NCBI RefSeq assembly: GCF_047675955.1
Contig: NC_132909.1
Location: forward strand, 48,087,431-48,151,430
Reading direction: 5' to 3'
From: Chlorocebus sabaeus
Taxonomy: Eukaryota; Chordata; Mammalia; Primates; Cercopithecidae
DNA length: 64,000 bases
In this document: positions 1 to 14,400 of the stretch, piece by piece
How the letters are laid out: each line of letters begins with the position of its first letter
Numbering within the stretch: the stretch's first letter is position 1
Notes under the pieces: model-generated
The model's database searches: none
Seen by the model: the letters and a program-made list of their open reading frames with translations, nothing else
Told to the model about the DNA's origin: nothing
Made by a program: the position numbers and the translations under genes

Positions 1-179
1 TGCAGTTGGTCATACCAAGACGGAAAGTGTTCTGTGTCTTCTGGGAGCATGGCCAGAATGGATGTGGTCATTGGGCCACCACAGGCTGCAGCACGATGGG
101 CACCAGAGATACCAGCACCATCTGCCGTTGCACCCACCTGAGCAGCTTTGCCGTCCTCATGGCCCCCTACGATGTACAG
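1..179 (+). CDS. ADGRE2: ADGRE2 exon with GPS cleavage motif (partial at window edge)
   Basis: The frame is set by codons at 6, 9, 12 and so on. It encodes the GPS motif with its conserved Cys/Trp pattern (CVFW, GHWATTGC, ICRC) followed by THLSSFAVLMA. Cleavage of the receptor into two non-covalently bound chains is expected between Leu and Ser at 140/141. The donor is at 180 (gtgaga), phase 0. An AG at 4-5 could be the acceptor, but the exon may continue leftward; the window begins too close to tell. Confidence 0.9.
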
Positions 180-639
180 GTGAGACCCTTAGGAGAGGCT
201 GCACTCTGCATTTATTGCTGTGCAACAAATCCCCACAGACGTAGCAGCCTTTTAAAAAAATGCATTATCTCACAGCTATGGGTCAGCAAGCTGGCATAGC
301 AAGATGGCTTTTCTGCTCAGGGTCTTACAAGACTGAAATCATCGTGTCGCCCCACCCCCAGGGCTGCTGTTTCATCTGAGACTTGAGGTCCTTCTCCAAG
401 CTCCCTGGTTGCTGGCAGAATTCAGTTTCTTGTGATTGTAGAAGTGAGGTCTCACTTTCTTAGCTGTCAGGAAGGCATCGCATTCAGTTCCTAGAGGCCA
501 CTCACATCCTTTCTCACATGACCCTCTGGCAACCTTTCAGCATTACTCTCTGGAGGCCAAGGAAAAAATATTCCTTCATGCGGAATCCCTCTTAAGGTTC
601 GTATCAGTCGGGGTTCTCTAGAGGGACAGAACTAATGGA

Positions 640-670
<31 letters not shown>

Positions 671-3503
671 TATATATACATATATACTATATATATGAGT
701 ATATATACGAGTATATATACATATATACATATACGAGTATATATACGTATATACATATACGAGTATATATACATATATACTCGTATATGTATATATATTC
801 CATTATATATTCATATATATTATATATATTCATATATATTCATATATAATGGAATATATAGTATATATGTATATATACTCCTATATGTATATATACTCCT
901 ATATGTATATACTCCTATTATATAGTATATATAATATACTCCTATATATATATAGGAGTATATTAAGTATTAACTCACAAGATCACGAGGTCCCACTATA
1001 GGCCATCTGCAGGCTGAGGAGCAAGGAGAGCCCATCTGAGTCCCAAAACTGAAGAACTTGGAGTCCGATGTTCGAGGGCAGGAAGCATCCAGCACAGGAG
1101 GAAGATGTAGTCTGGGAGGCTAGGCCAGCCTCTCTTTTCACATTTTTCTGCCTGCTTATATTCTAGCCACGCTGGCAGCTGATTAGATGGTGCCCACCCA
1201 GATTAAGAGTGGATCTGCCTTCCCCAGCCCAGTGACTCAAATGTTAATCTCCTTTGGCAACACCCTCACAGACACACCCAGGATCAATACTTTGTATCCT
1301 TCAATCCAATCAAGTTGACATCCATATTAACCATCACAAGTTTTGAATCTGATTCTCCAGGAAGAGCCCAGATCTTGTAACGACTCATCTGATGAGGTCT
1401 GGCCCACCCAGGGTAAACTCTGCCTTTGTTTTTTTTTTTTTTTTTTTTTTTTTTTAGACAGGGTCTCTGTCACCCAGGCTGGAGTACATTGGCACAGTCA
1501 TAGCTCACTGCAGCCTTGACCTCCTGGGCTCAAGAGATCCTCCTTCCTTAGCCTCCTGAGTAGCTGGGACTACAGGCATGCACCACCATGCCCGGCTAAT
1601 TTTTGTGTTTTTACTAGAGACAAGGTTTCACCAAGTTGGCCAGGCTGGTCTCGAACTCCTTACCTCAAGTTCCACCTGCCTCGGCCTCCCAAAGTGCTGG
1701 GATTACAGGTGTGAGCCACCACGTCTGGCCCACCTGACTCTCTTATCACCTGGAGTAGATCCAAGGGACATCACTATCAGATCATGTGGGAAAAAGGGCC
1801 AAACCACCCTTTCGTTTTCCATCGCAGGAACATCTTATCAATATCCTCCCAGGCAGCAAGCCATACCACCCAGCCCCTCCCGCCAGACCTGTAACTACCC
1901 CAGCCTGTAAGCGGCAGTGGATTCTGGCACGCAGCTAGCTCCCCGCTCCACAGGTCTTATGCTGGACATAAACCTGCATTGCTGTAGAGCTGCCAACTCT
2001 CTCTTTCTCTCCTCTGTCTCTCTCTCGCTCTGTCTTTCTTTAACCCTCACCTTCCCTTCGAAACCTAACGGACTCACACCTGAAATCCCTGTGCTTTGGG
2101 AGGCTGAAGCGGGAGGATCACCTGAGCCCAGGAATCCGAGACCAGACTGGGCAACACAGAAAGATCCTGTCTCTATAAAAATTTTTAAAAAGTTAGGTCG
2201 GGCGTGGTGGCTCACGCCTGTGATCCCAGCAGTTTGGCAGGCCGAGGCGGGTGGATCACAAGGTCAGGAGTTCAAGACCAGCCTGGCCAAGATGGTGAAA
2301 CCCCGTCTCTAATAAAAATACAAAAATTATCCGGGCGTGGTGGTGGGCGCCTGTAATCCCAGCTACTCGGGAGGCTGAGGCAGAGAATTGCCTGAACCAG
2401 GGAGGCAGAGGTTGTAGTGAGCTGAGATCGCGCCACTGCACTCCAGCCTGGGCGACAGAGCAAGACTCTGTCAAAAAAAAAAAAAAAAAGTTAGCAGGGC
2501 ATGGTGCCATACATGACTGTAATGCACACCTGTTGTCACCTGCGTGACTACCCTTGTATTCCCAGACACCCAAGAGGCTCAGGTGACAACTTCACAAATT
2601 AAATTAAATTGATGACACCTTCACAAATGTACCTGGCTGTCTCATTCTTAAATGTGCTATGCCAAAATAAAAATAAAAAATGGTGGTGGGGTCATTACCC
2701 CAGAGCAAGAAAGCATAACTGTGAACTCTTCTTTTTGGGGTCCCAGGAGGAGGATCCTGTGCTGACTGTCATCACCTACATGGGGCTGAGCCTCTCTCTG
2801 CTGTGCCTCCTCCTGGCGGCCCTCACCTTCCTCCTGTGCAAAGCCATCCAGAACACCAGTACCTCGCTGCATCTGCAGCTCTCGCTCTGCCTCCTCGTGG
2901 CCCACCTCCTCTTCCTCGTAGGGATTGATCGAACCGAACATGAGGTATTGACAGCGGTGTTCCAGGGGGCTCCCTTCCTTGACGCAGAGGATGCTGGCTC
3001 ACGGAATGATGTGGCATTGGATTCCTTAATATAATGGCCCAGCGGGGCATGGTGGCTCACGCCTGTAATCCCAACACTTTGGGAGACCACGGGGGGGTGG
3101 ATTACCTGAGGTCGGGAGTTCTAGACCAGCCTGACCAGCATGAAGAAACCCCGTCTCTACTAAAAATACAAAATACAATACAAAATAAAAATAAAAATAA
3201 AAATACAAAATTAGCCAGGCGTGGTGGCACATGCCTGTAATCCCAGTTACTCAGGAGGCTGAGGCAAGAGAACCGCTTGAACCCAGGAGGTGGAGGTTGT
3301 AATGAGCCGAGATCGCACGATTGCACGCCAGCCTGGGCAACAAGAGTGAAATTCCGTCTCAAAAAAAAAATGTGTATATATGTGTGTGTGTGTATATATA
3401 TTTTATATATGTGTGTATATATATACACATGTATGTGTATATGTATGTGTGTGTACACAAATAGGTACATGTGTGTATATGTGTGTGTGTATATACGTGT
3501 ATC

Positions 3504-3536
<33 letters not shown>

Positions 3537-6500
3537 ATATATATAGGCCCTTGAGTCCTGGGGAATATTAGAAGAGAACACCACCAATTTCCCATTGCCT
3601 GACTCAACTACAAAGCAAATATTCTCTACAATGCCATCAGATATCTCAGAATTCTCCCCAACAGCATGGTACAGGAGAAGCCATGGGTCACACTCAAATC
3701 TGACCGCCGCTCTGGGCGTCTCTTACTTCTCCCCCAGGTGCTGTGCGCCATCATCGCCGGTGCCTTGCATTATCTCTACCTGGCCGCCTTCACCTGGATG
3801 CTGCTGGAGGCCCTGTACCTCTTCCTCACTGCACGGAACCTGATGGTGGTCAACTACTCGAGCATCAACAGATTCACGAAGAAGCTCATGTTCCCTGTGG
3901 GCTATGGAGTCCCAGCTGTGATAGTGGCCATTTCTGCAGCCTCCAGGCCTCACCTTTATGGAACACCTTCCCGGTTAGTGCAAATTCCCACAGTCCTTAT
4001 CTTCTCCGGCATAACCGTGGCCATTGCTAGAACCTAGATAGCATTTTTATGATACCTGCTTTTAATTAGATCAGTAGGGATTTTAGGCTCTGTTGGTTGG
4101 ATTACACTGCAGCTCCTCATTCTTAGCTATTGAGTTTATTTCAATTACATTTCAAAGTAGGCATTGTAGAAGAGGGTTTTCGGAAATTTTCTGAATGAAA
4201 TAAAGGGCAAGTCTTTGGAAAGCATAAAGAGGGCAAAGACACTGTGTCATAATCCCCAGGGCATCTTTCTGCTAGAAGATTATAATAATTAAGGAGGGTC
4301 AGGCTCAGTGGCTCACGCCTGGAATCCCTGTGCTTTGGGAGGCTGACACAGGAGGATCACTTGAGCCCAGGATCTTGAGACCAGCCTGGGCAACACAGCA
4401 AGACCCCTTCTTTACAAAATTTTAAAAATTAGCAGGGCATACTGGCACACACCTGTAGTCCTAGCTACTCAGGAGGCTGAGATGGGAGGGTCGCTTGAGC
4501 CCAGGAGTTCGAGGTTGCCGCGAGCTATGATTACACCACTGCACTCCAACCTGAGCAAGAGAGAGAGACCTTGTCTCTAAAAGATACTAATAATAGTTAG
4601 GGATCATGTATTTAAATCTCTCTCATTGAAATAGCAAGAATGAAATCAAAGTGCTCATGATAGCATTTGTTTAATATCTAACCTACTTTATCCAGATCTT
4701 TTAGGATGCTTCCATTTTTCATTTGAAAAAGTAGACCTGATTGGAATAACCCAAATAATTGATATTGTCATAGTTAAGATTTATGAGATGCTTACTTTGT
4801 GCCAGGTACTTTTCTAGCTTGTTTGTTTGTTTGTTTGCCAGTTGCACTGGTTGAACCCTCCAGAACACTGTTGACTAGAACAGCAGACAGACTAGAACAG
4901 TCTTGCTCCTGAACTTAGGGAGAAAGCACTGAGTCTATTCTCATTAATGTATGATGTTAGCTGAGGATTTTTCATAGATACCCATTTTCAGGTTAAAGAA
5001 ATTCTTTTCTATTCCTAGTGCGTTGGGTATTTTGGTGATGAAACTGTGTTTGATTTTGTCAAATGCATTTCCGAAGCATATAATTTTTAATTATATGGGA
5101 TAAAAATTATATGATCACATTATAATTATATACTTATATTAGATTATTTTATATGTAATTTATATATAAATACGTATCTATATAATTTATATATTATATA
5201 AGTATATAATATAATTAAATATGATAATTATATTATCATATTAAATTATATAATCGTATATTATATCATTATAATTATATAATCATATATAACTATATGA
5301 TTACTTACTTAATCTTTTGTTCTATTAATACACATAATAGAATAAAGGATTAAAATTATACGATCACGGCCAGGCACGGTGGCTCACGCCTGTAATCCCA
5401 GCACTTTGGGAAGCCAAGGCGGGCGGATCACAAGGTCAGGAGATCGAGACCACGGTGAAACCCCGTCTCCACTAAAAATACAAAAAATAGCCGGGCGCGG
5501 TGGCGGGCGCCTGTAGTCCCAGCTACTCAGGAGGCTGAGGCAGGAGAATGGCATGAACCCGGGAGGCGGAGCTTGCAGTGAGCCGAGATCGCGCCACTGC
5601 ACTCCAGCCTGGGTGACAAGGTGAGACTGTCTCAAAAAAAAAAAAAAAAAAAATCACATTATAATTATAGGGTTATATATGGTTATTTACCTTTGAGTCC
5701 TGGGGAATATTATATGGTTATATACAGTTAATTATATGGTTATATAATTATAATGTGATCTTATAATGTGATCATATAATTATATGATTATATAATTATA
5801 TAACTATAATGTGATCATATAGTTTTAATCCTTTATTCTATTAATATGTGTATTACATTGATGGGTGATTAGATGTTAAACTAGCCTACATTCCTGGTAT
5901 AATTACCACCTGGTCATGGTGACTGAGTAGTACACCAGGACATTAATTTACAAAGGTATTCTTCCTACCTATTCTCTTCTTTCGTTTTTGTTTTTTTTTT
6001 TTTTTTTTTGAGACGGAGTCTCGCTCTGTCGCCCAGGCTGGAGTGCAGTGGCCGGATCTCAGCTCACTGCAAGCTCCGCCTCCCGGGTTTACACCATTCT
6101 CCTGCCTCGGCCTCCCGAGTAGCTGGGACTACAGGCGCCCACCACCTCACCCGGCTAGTTTTTTGTATTTTTTAGTAGAGACGGGGTTTCACCGTGTTAG
6201 CCAGGATGGTCTCAATCTCCTGACCTCGTGATCCACCCGTCTCAGCCTCCCAAAGTGCTGGGATTACAGGATTGAGCCACTGCGCCCGGCCATATAATCC
6301 TTTTAATATGTTGCAGGACTTGGTCGGCTAGTATTTTTTGAGGATTTTTGCATTCATTTTCATAAAGGATTTTGGTCTGCAGTTTTGTTTTCTTGTGATG
6401 TCTATTTCTGGGTTTGGTGTCAGAGTAATACTGGCCTCGTAGAAGATTTGGGAAGTGCTTCCTCTTTTGCTGTTTTTGGTTTTGTGAATTATTAACACTA

Positions 6501-8964
6501 ATCCTCCAAAAGTTAACCACAGAGCTACCATATGACCCAGGTATATACCCAAAACAAATGAAAACAGATGTCCACGCAAAAACTTGTAAATGATGCAATC
6601 ATAAAAAATAACAATGTCAGCCGAGTGCGGTGGCTCACGCCTGTAAAACCAGCACTTTGGGAGGCCGAGGCAAGCAGATCACGAGTTCAAGAGATTGAGA
6701 CCATCCTGGCCAACATGGTGAAACCCTGTCTCTACTAAAAATACAAAAGTTAGCCGGGCGAGGTGGTGGGTGCCTGTAATCCTAGCTACTGGGGAGGCTG
6801 AGGCAGGAGAATTGCTGGAACCCGGGAGGCAGAGGTTGCAGCGAGCCAAGATGGCACCATTGCACCCCAACCTGGCGACAGAGTGAGTCTCCATCTCAAA
6901 AAAAATAAAATAAAATAACGAGATCATGTCCTTTGCAGCAATATGGATGGAGCTGGAGGCCATTATCCTAAGTGAATTCAGAAACAGAAAATCAAATACC
7001 ACACGTTCTCACTTATAAGCAGAAGCTAAACACTGGGTACCCATGGACACAAGGGAACTTCAGACACCGAAGCCTACTTGAGGGTAGAAAGTGGGAGGAG
7101 GGTGAGGATAAATAGACGACCTATAGAGTACTGTGCTGATGACCCGGGTGACAAAATAATCTGTACGCCAAACCGCCGCAACATGCAATTGACCTACATA
7201 ACAAACCTACACAGTGTACCTCTGAACCTAAACTAAACGTTTAGAAACATGTTGTACATGAATGCTCATAGAAGCATTATTTAAAGGAGTCAAAAATTGG
7301 AAACAATGCCTATCACTGATGAATGGATAAAAAAAGTAACATATCCACAGTGAAATATTATTCAGCCATAGAAAGGAATTTCAAGAGACCATTCAGTCAT
7401 TTTATATTTAGTTATTTATTTAGAAACCCTCTGTCACCCAGGCTGGAGTGCGGTGGCGTGATCTCAGTTCACTGCAACCTCTGCTCTCTGTTTCCCGGGT
7501 TCAAGCCTCCCGAGTAGCTGGGATTACAGGCGTGCGCCACCACACACAGCTCATTTTTTGTGCGTTTTTAGTAGAGACAGGATTTCACAACATTGGGCAG
7601 GCTGGTCTCGAACTCCTGACCTCAAATGATCCACCCGCCTCAGCCTCCCAAAGTGCTGGGATTACAGGCATGAACCACTGCACCTGGACTCATTTTCTAT
7701 TTTAAATAGAAATTTAAAATGCTGCAATTTAGGTCTTGCTCTGTTGCCCAGGCCGGAGTGCAGTGGTGCAATCACAGCTCACTGCAGTCTCAACCTCCTG
7801 GACTCAAGTGATCCTCCCCGCTCAGTTTCCCAAGTAACTGAGAATACAGGTGTGAGCCACCACACCTGGCTTTTTTTTTTTTTTTTTTAGAAATGGGGTC
7901 TTGCTGTGTTGCTCAGGCTGGTCTCAAACTCCTAGCCTCAAGCAATCCTCCCACCTCGGCCTCCCAAAGTCCTGGTGTAAGCCACTGTGCCTGGCACAAC
8001 CTTCCATTTTTGTTTCATTGTTAGAATGTATCTAATTGCGTGTATCCTCCCTGAGTTGAAATTTTGGGGATCTAAGACCGTGTTCTTAGATCTCACCACT
8101 GGCTGGGCGCGGTGGCTCAAGCCTGTAATCCCAGCACTTTGGGAGGCGGAGACGGGTGGATCACGAGGTCAGGAGATCGAGACCATCCTGGCAAACACGG
8201 TGAAACCCCGTCTCTACTAAATATTACAAAAAACTAGCCGGGCGAGGTGGCGGGTGCCTGTAGTCCCAGCTACTCGGGAGGCTGAGGCAGGAGAATGGCG
8301 TGAACCCGGGAGGCGGAGCTTGCAGTGAGCCGAGATCTGGCCACTGCACTCCAGCCTGGGCGACAGAGCAAGACTCCGTCTCAAAAAAAAAAAAAAAAAA
8401 AAAAAAAGATCTCACCACTGTATCTTCAGAGCCAACCACAGACCCTATCGCTAAAGAAACACTCAATACTGTTGATGTAGGGAGGAAGGGAGGAAGTGGT
8501 GAGGAGGGAAGGAATAGATTTACATAACTGTTCCATATCTCCAAAAACCGATGCATTTTTTTTTTTAATCTCTCTCTCTTGTTCAGCTGCTGGCTCCAAC
8601 CAGAAAAGGGATTTACATGGGGCTTCCTTGGACCTGTCTCTGCCATCTTCTCTGTAAGTGACATCATCTAAGCATCCTCACTGCCCCGCTGAGGGTCATT
8701 AGAAAAACAAGATAATAAAGATGGTGACAAGAGGAGGAATGCCCCTTGGGTTGTCATGGGTTGGGTTAGGTTTCCTAAGACCACTGTTTTTTTTTGTTTT
8801 TTTTTTTTTTTTGAGACGGAGTCTCGCTCTGTGGCCCAGGCTGGAGTGCAGTGGCCGGATCTCAGCTCACTGCAAGCTCCACCTCCCGGGTTTACGCCAT
8901 TCTCCTGCCTCAGCCTCCCGAGTAGCTGGGACTACAGGCACCCGCCACCTCGCTCGGCTAGTTT

Positions 8965-8997
<33 letters not shown>

Positions 8998-11465
8998 GTA
9001 GAGACGGGGTTTCACCATGTTAGCCAGGATGGTCTTGATCTTGTGACCTCGTGATCCGCCCGTCTCAGCCTCCCAAAGTGCTGGGATTACAGGCTTGAGC
9101 CACCGCGCCCGGCCTCCTAAGACCACTCTTGAATCTTCAAACTCTTAACACTGTTACTCAATATTTAAGAAAAACACTTACGTGTATAACTCATATTAGA
9201 CAGGCTAAGATGAAGAGATAATGGGCTTCAGTCCTGATGTGGTGGCTCACGCATGTAATCTCAACACTTTGGGAGGCCGAGGCAGGCAGATCACTTGAGG
9301 TCAGGAGTTCAAGACCAGCCTGGCCAACATGGTGAAACCCCATCTCTACTAAAAATAAAAAATTAGCCTGGCATGGTGGTGGGTGCCTGTACTCGGGAGG
9401 CCGAAGCAGGAGAATCGCTCGAACCCGGGAGGCGGAGGTTGCATTGAGCTGAGATTGCACCGCCATACTCTAGCCTGGGCAACAGAGCAAGACCCTGTCT
9501 GACCAAAAAAAAAAAGACGAGAGAGAGAGATAATGGGTTTCAAATTCTATTCAACAAATCTTCTGTGGTTTCCTGAAGGTGAATTTAGCTCTCCTTCTGG
9601 TGACTCTCTGGATTTTGAAAAACAGACTCTCCTCCCTCAATAATGAAGTGTCCACCCTCCAGAACACAAGGTAAGATGGAGAAGGGGGTGACAACAACAC
9701 AGACCTGTATGGTTCCCAAGAGCCAAGCCATGTGCCTTAACAGCCACTGAGGTCCCATCTCAGGGTCTTTTGAAGGCACCCAGAGTAAACAGATGCAGCC
9801 ATTCTTCTATGGCAGCCGTCTCAGATTCAGTGATATCTTGTTGACACCCCGAGCAAAATGTTTTGTCCATGTCTAATCTCAGTTAGTGAATCCCAGAGCA
9901 ACCGGAAGAATCTTCATTGGCTGGTAAATGGTATACATACAAAATAGGATACGATTCGACCACAAAACAGAATGAAACCATGTCATTTGCAGCAACATGG
10001 ATGAAACTGGAGGTCATTCTGTTAAGTGAAATAAGCCAGGCACAAAAAGACAAATAGCATAGGCTGTCACTTACATAGACAGGCGCTAAAGAAGCTGATC
10101 TCATAGAGGCAGAAAGTAGAATGTTAAGTTAGCTGGGCGTGGTGGGGGGGCACCTGTAATCCCAGCTACTCGGGAGGCTGAGGCAGGAGAATCGCTTGAA
10201 CCCAGGAAGCGGAGGTTGCAGTGAGCCGAGATCGCACCACTGCACTCCAGCCTGGGAGACAGAGCGAGACTCTGCCTCAAAAAATAAAAAGAAAAAGAAA
10301 GTAGAATGATAGATTCCAGAGGCTGGAAAGGGTATGTGAGTGGGCAAAGCGATGAAGAGGGGTTGGTTAATGGGTCCAACATACAGTCAGATAGAAGGAG
10401 TAAGTTATAATGTTGGATGGCAGAGTAGGATGACTCTAGTTCACAATATATTGTATATTTCAAAATAGCTAGAGGGGAAAATTTGAAGTGTTCCCAACAC
10501 ATACAAATGATAGACACTCAAAGTGACGGATACCCTGAATACCCTGACTTAATCATGACACACTCTATACATGTTAACAAAATATCATGTATGTCCCCGT
10601 AAAGACGTACAAACATTATGAATCAATAAACTAAAAGGTTAAACACTTATTTGGGCTTTTGTAAGCAGTCCTATAACAAAAGTGCAAAGAAGTTAGCACT
10701 TTTAAAATACAAAGAAGGCCGGGCACGGTGGCTCATGCCTGTAATCCCAGCACTTTGGGAAGCCGAGGGTTGGAGGGGGCAGATCACAAGGCTGGGAGTT
10801 TGAAACCAGCTTGGCCAAAGAGACCAGCCTGACCAACATGGTGAAACCCCGTCTCTACAACAAATACAAAAATTAGGGGGAGTGTGGTGGCATTCGCCTG
10901 TAATCCCAGCTACTCGGGAGGCTGAGGCAGGAGAATTGCTTGAACCTGAGAGGCAGAGGTTGCAGTGAGCCGAGATTGCACCATTGTACTCCAGCCTGGG
11001 TGACAGAGCAAGACTCCAACTCAAAAAAAAAGTGCAAAGAACATGTATATTTTCATGTCTGTTCCCACAGCCCAGCCTGCACCTTCATACCGTATCCTCA
11101 GTTCAGGCTCCTCATCACTCCTCATGCAATCCTCCCTCTGGGAAAATCCTAATCAACATTAAATCCTCTACGGGGACCGGGCATGGTGGCTCACGCCTAT
11201 AATCCTAACACTTTGGGAGGCCGAGGTAGGCGGATCACTTGAGGTTACGAGTTCAAGACCAGTCTGGCCAACATGGTGAAAGCCCGTCTCTACTAAAAAT
11301 ACAAAAATTAGCCAGGTGTGATGGTGGGTGTCTATAATTCCAGCTACTCAGGAGGCTGAGGTGGGAGAATCACTTGCACCCGGGAGGCGGTGGTCGCAGT
11401 GAGCCGAGATCGCGCCACTGCACTCCAGCCTGGGTGACAGAGCGAGACTCCATCTCAAAAAAAAA

Positions 11466-11496
<31 letters not shown>

Positions 11497-14400
11497 AAAT
11501 TTAAAAATTCCTCTGTAGGGCTTGAGCAGTTTGTTGTTCCAGGCACCCTTGTGCAAAATTAATGAGCTTTCTTCTAGGTTCCTGTCATTATCCTTTCCAA
11601 ATTTCATATGTCATGCTTTGGTTGTATTGGTGATTTGAAGAGACTGTGTAGTTCATGAACACAGAAATCTCTTTGCATGTTCAAAAATAACCTTTTTTTT
11701 TTTTTTTTTGAGATGGAGTCTTGCTCGGTCACTCCCAGGCTGGAGTGCAGTGGCGCTATCTTGACTCACTGCAACCTCTGCCTCCTGGGTTCAAGCGATT
11801 CTACTGCCTCAGCCTCCTGAGTAGCTGGGATTACAGGCGCCCGCCACCACACCTGGCTAATTTTTGTATTATTTTTAGCAAAGACCGGGTTTCACCATGT
11901 TGGTTGGGCTGGTCTCAAACTCCTGACCTCAGGTGATCCGCCTGCCTCGGCCTCCCAAAGTGCTGGGATTACAGATGTGAGCCACCGCGCCCGGCCCCAG
12001 GTGGCATTTCTATTGTGGGCTATCATTGACAGTAAAGATCTAAGCTGATCACAGCCCAGTCTGAGAAATCATCTACAGGGGAGGGCAGAGGACTCCATGG
12101 GCACAGATGAAATAGCCTTGATTCTGTTTCTCTGGGTGCATCACCAGCCTCCTTTCTTATTCAATGCAGGATGCTGGCATTTAAAGCAACAGCTCAGCTG
12201 TTCATTCTGGGCTGCACGTGGTGTCTGGGCATCTTGCAGGTGGGTCCGGCTGCCCGGGTCATGGCCTACCTCTTCACCATCATCAACAGCCTGCAGGGCG
12301 TCTTCATCTTCCTGGTGTACTGCCTCCTCAGCCAGCAGGTACCACTGCCCAGCTCCCACCCAGTACTCTTCCTGTCCTCATTGCTTTCCATGAGCTGACC
12401 CAGGGCACGCTTTGCCTCTACAGGTCCGGGAGCAATACAGGAAATGGTCCAAAGGGTTCAGGAAATTGAGAACTGAGTCTGAGATGCACACACTCTCCAG
12501 CAGTGCGAAGGCTGACACCCCCAAACCCAGCACGGTAAGATCACGCATTGCTCCAGAGCATTTCACTAACTGACCCACCCGAGGAGCATGTGCCTATCAC
12601 ACAAGGAAACCTGGGAATACAGCAGGCAATGCCCTAGACAGGCTCACATCTGAGTATGCCTTGACTCATTAACCATTAGCAATGATCTCAGTTTACATGT
12701 TTGTTTTTTTTTTTTAATCAGCCAGGCCTGTTGGGATTACAGTCATAGCCTGTCATCCCAGCATTTGGGAGGCCTAGGCAAGAGGATCACTTGAGGCCAG
12801 GAGTTCAAGACGAGCCTGGGCAGCATAGCAAGATCCCATCTGTACAAAAAATAAAAATAAAAATTAGCTAGACATGGTGGCACGCACCTGTAGTCCCAGC
12901 TACTCCTCAGGAGGCTGAGATGGGACAATCATTTGAGCCCAGTAGGTTGAGGCTGCAGTGAGCCATGGTCATGCCACTGCACTCCAGCCCAGGCAACAGA
13001 GTGAGACCCTATCCCAAAACTTAAAAAAAAAAAAAAAAAATCCTTGGCTCTTACTCCTTAGGGAACTGTGCTTATCTTGACTCTCACACACAAACACTCC
13101 TATTGGACACCTACTGTGTGCCATACATGGTTAACTAAATGAGCAGGAATTGATCTGAAGCAGTGATGCACATTCTCCTCAGAAGCATTTACCCTATCCC
13201 TTTTCTCTACATACTGGTCTATCTCACAGTCACTTGGCACCACCACCCCATAAAGGCAAGCATAGGAGGAAACGCTGTACATATTTATGAATTAAACAGA
13301 AATAGGTGTTAACTGGGATTTAGGCTCTCTTAACAAGTCTGCCTCTACCAACTACCACTTAGTAGTGGGTAGTGGGCAGTGCCTCTACTCAGCACCCTCT
13401 ACACCCTGCAAAACTCAGAAAGAAAAGCAGTAATGGGGCCAGCGATGGTGGCTCATGCCTGTAATCCCAGCACTTTAGGAGGCTGAGGCAGGACAGCTGC
13501 TTGAGGACAGGAGTTCCAGACCAGCCTGAGCAACCCAGTGAGACCTCATCCCTATAAAGCATTTAAAAATTAGCTGAGGGTGGTGGTGTGCACCTGTAGT
13601 CCCAGCTCCTCAGGAAGCTGAGGTGAGAGGATCACTTGAGCCCAGGAGTTTGAGGCTGCACTGAGCTATGGTTATGCCACTGCACTTCGGCCTGGATGAC
13701 AAAGCAAGACCTCTTCTCTAAAAACAATACTAATAATAGAAGTAAATACATAAAGTTTTAAAAACACACGGGGCAACCTGGGAATCAGCGGGTGATGCCC
13801 TAAGAGGGTTCACATTTGAGCAACTCCTTGACTCGTTAACCAATAGCAAATATCTCAGTTTAAACGCTTTTTCATAAATCAGCCAGGAACAGTGGCTCAA
13901 GCCTGTAATGCCAGCACTTTGGGAGGCCGAGGCGGGCAGATCACGAGGTCAGGAGATCGAGACCATCCTGACTAACACAATGAAACTCCATCTCTACTAA
14001 AAATACAAAAAAAAAAAAAAAATTAGCCGGGCGTGAACCCGGGAGGCGGAGCTGGCAGTGAGCCGAGATCGCACCACTGCCCTCCAGCCTGGGTGACAGA
14101 GCAAGGCTCCATGTCAAAAAAAAAAAAAAAAAAAAACAGAAATGTACAGTATCTTCAGCCAGTGAGATTTAGGCCTCTTGAGTCTTCCTTCCCATTTAAA
14201 GAGCCCATTCAGGGCCGAGCACGGTGGCTCATGCCTATAATCTCAGCACTTCAGGAGGCCAAAGTGAGCAAATCACTTGAGGTCAGGAGTTCAAGACCAG
14301 CCTGGCCAGCATGGCAAAACTCCATCTCTACTAAAAATACATAAATTAGCCAGGGGTGGTAGTGCACACCTGTAATCCCAGCTACTCAGGAGGCTGAGGC

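Larger units (their letters stand above)
4983..6480 (-). repeat. L1 ORF2 fragments, antisense, interrupted by AT-rich DNA and Alus
   Basis: Reverse-strand L1 ORF2-like pieces lie at about 4983-5070, 5855-5940 and 6300-6490. They are separated by AT-rich sequence and two Alus. All are decayed. Confidence 0.55.

Noticed and set aside
635..925. 96-residue open frame rich in Tyr and Ile
   Set aside because: It is the translation of the TA microsatellite; no codon preference or family features.
3102..3587. 161-residue minus-strand frame with His-Thr repeats
   Set aside because: Made of the TG/TA microsatellite plus an antisense Alu.
8224..8667. 147-residue open frame on the minus strand and many similar frames with 'SLSSLQAPPPGF' or 'WDYRRPPPRPA'
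   Set aside because: These are translations of Alu repeats and recur at every Alu in the window.
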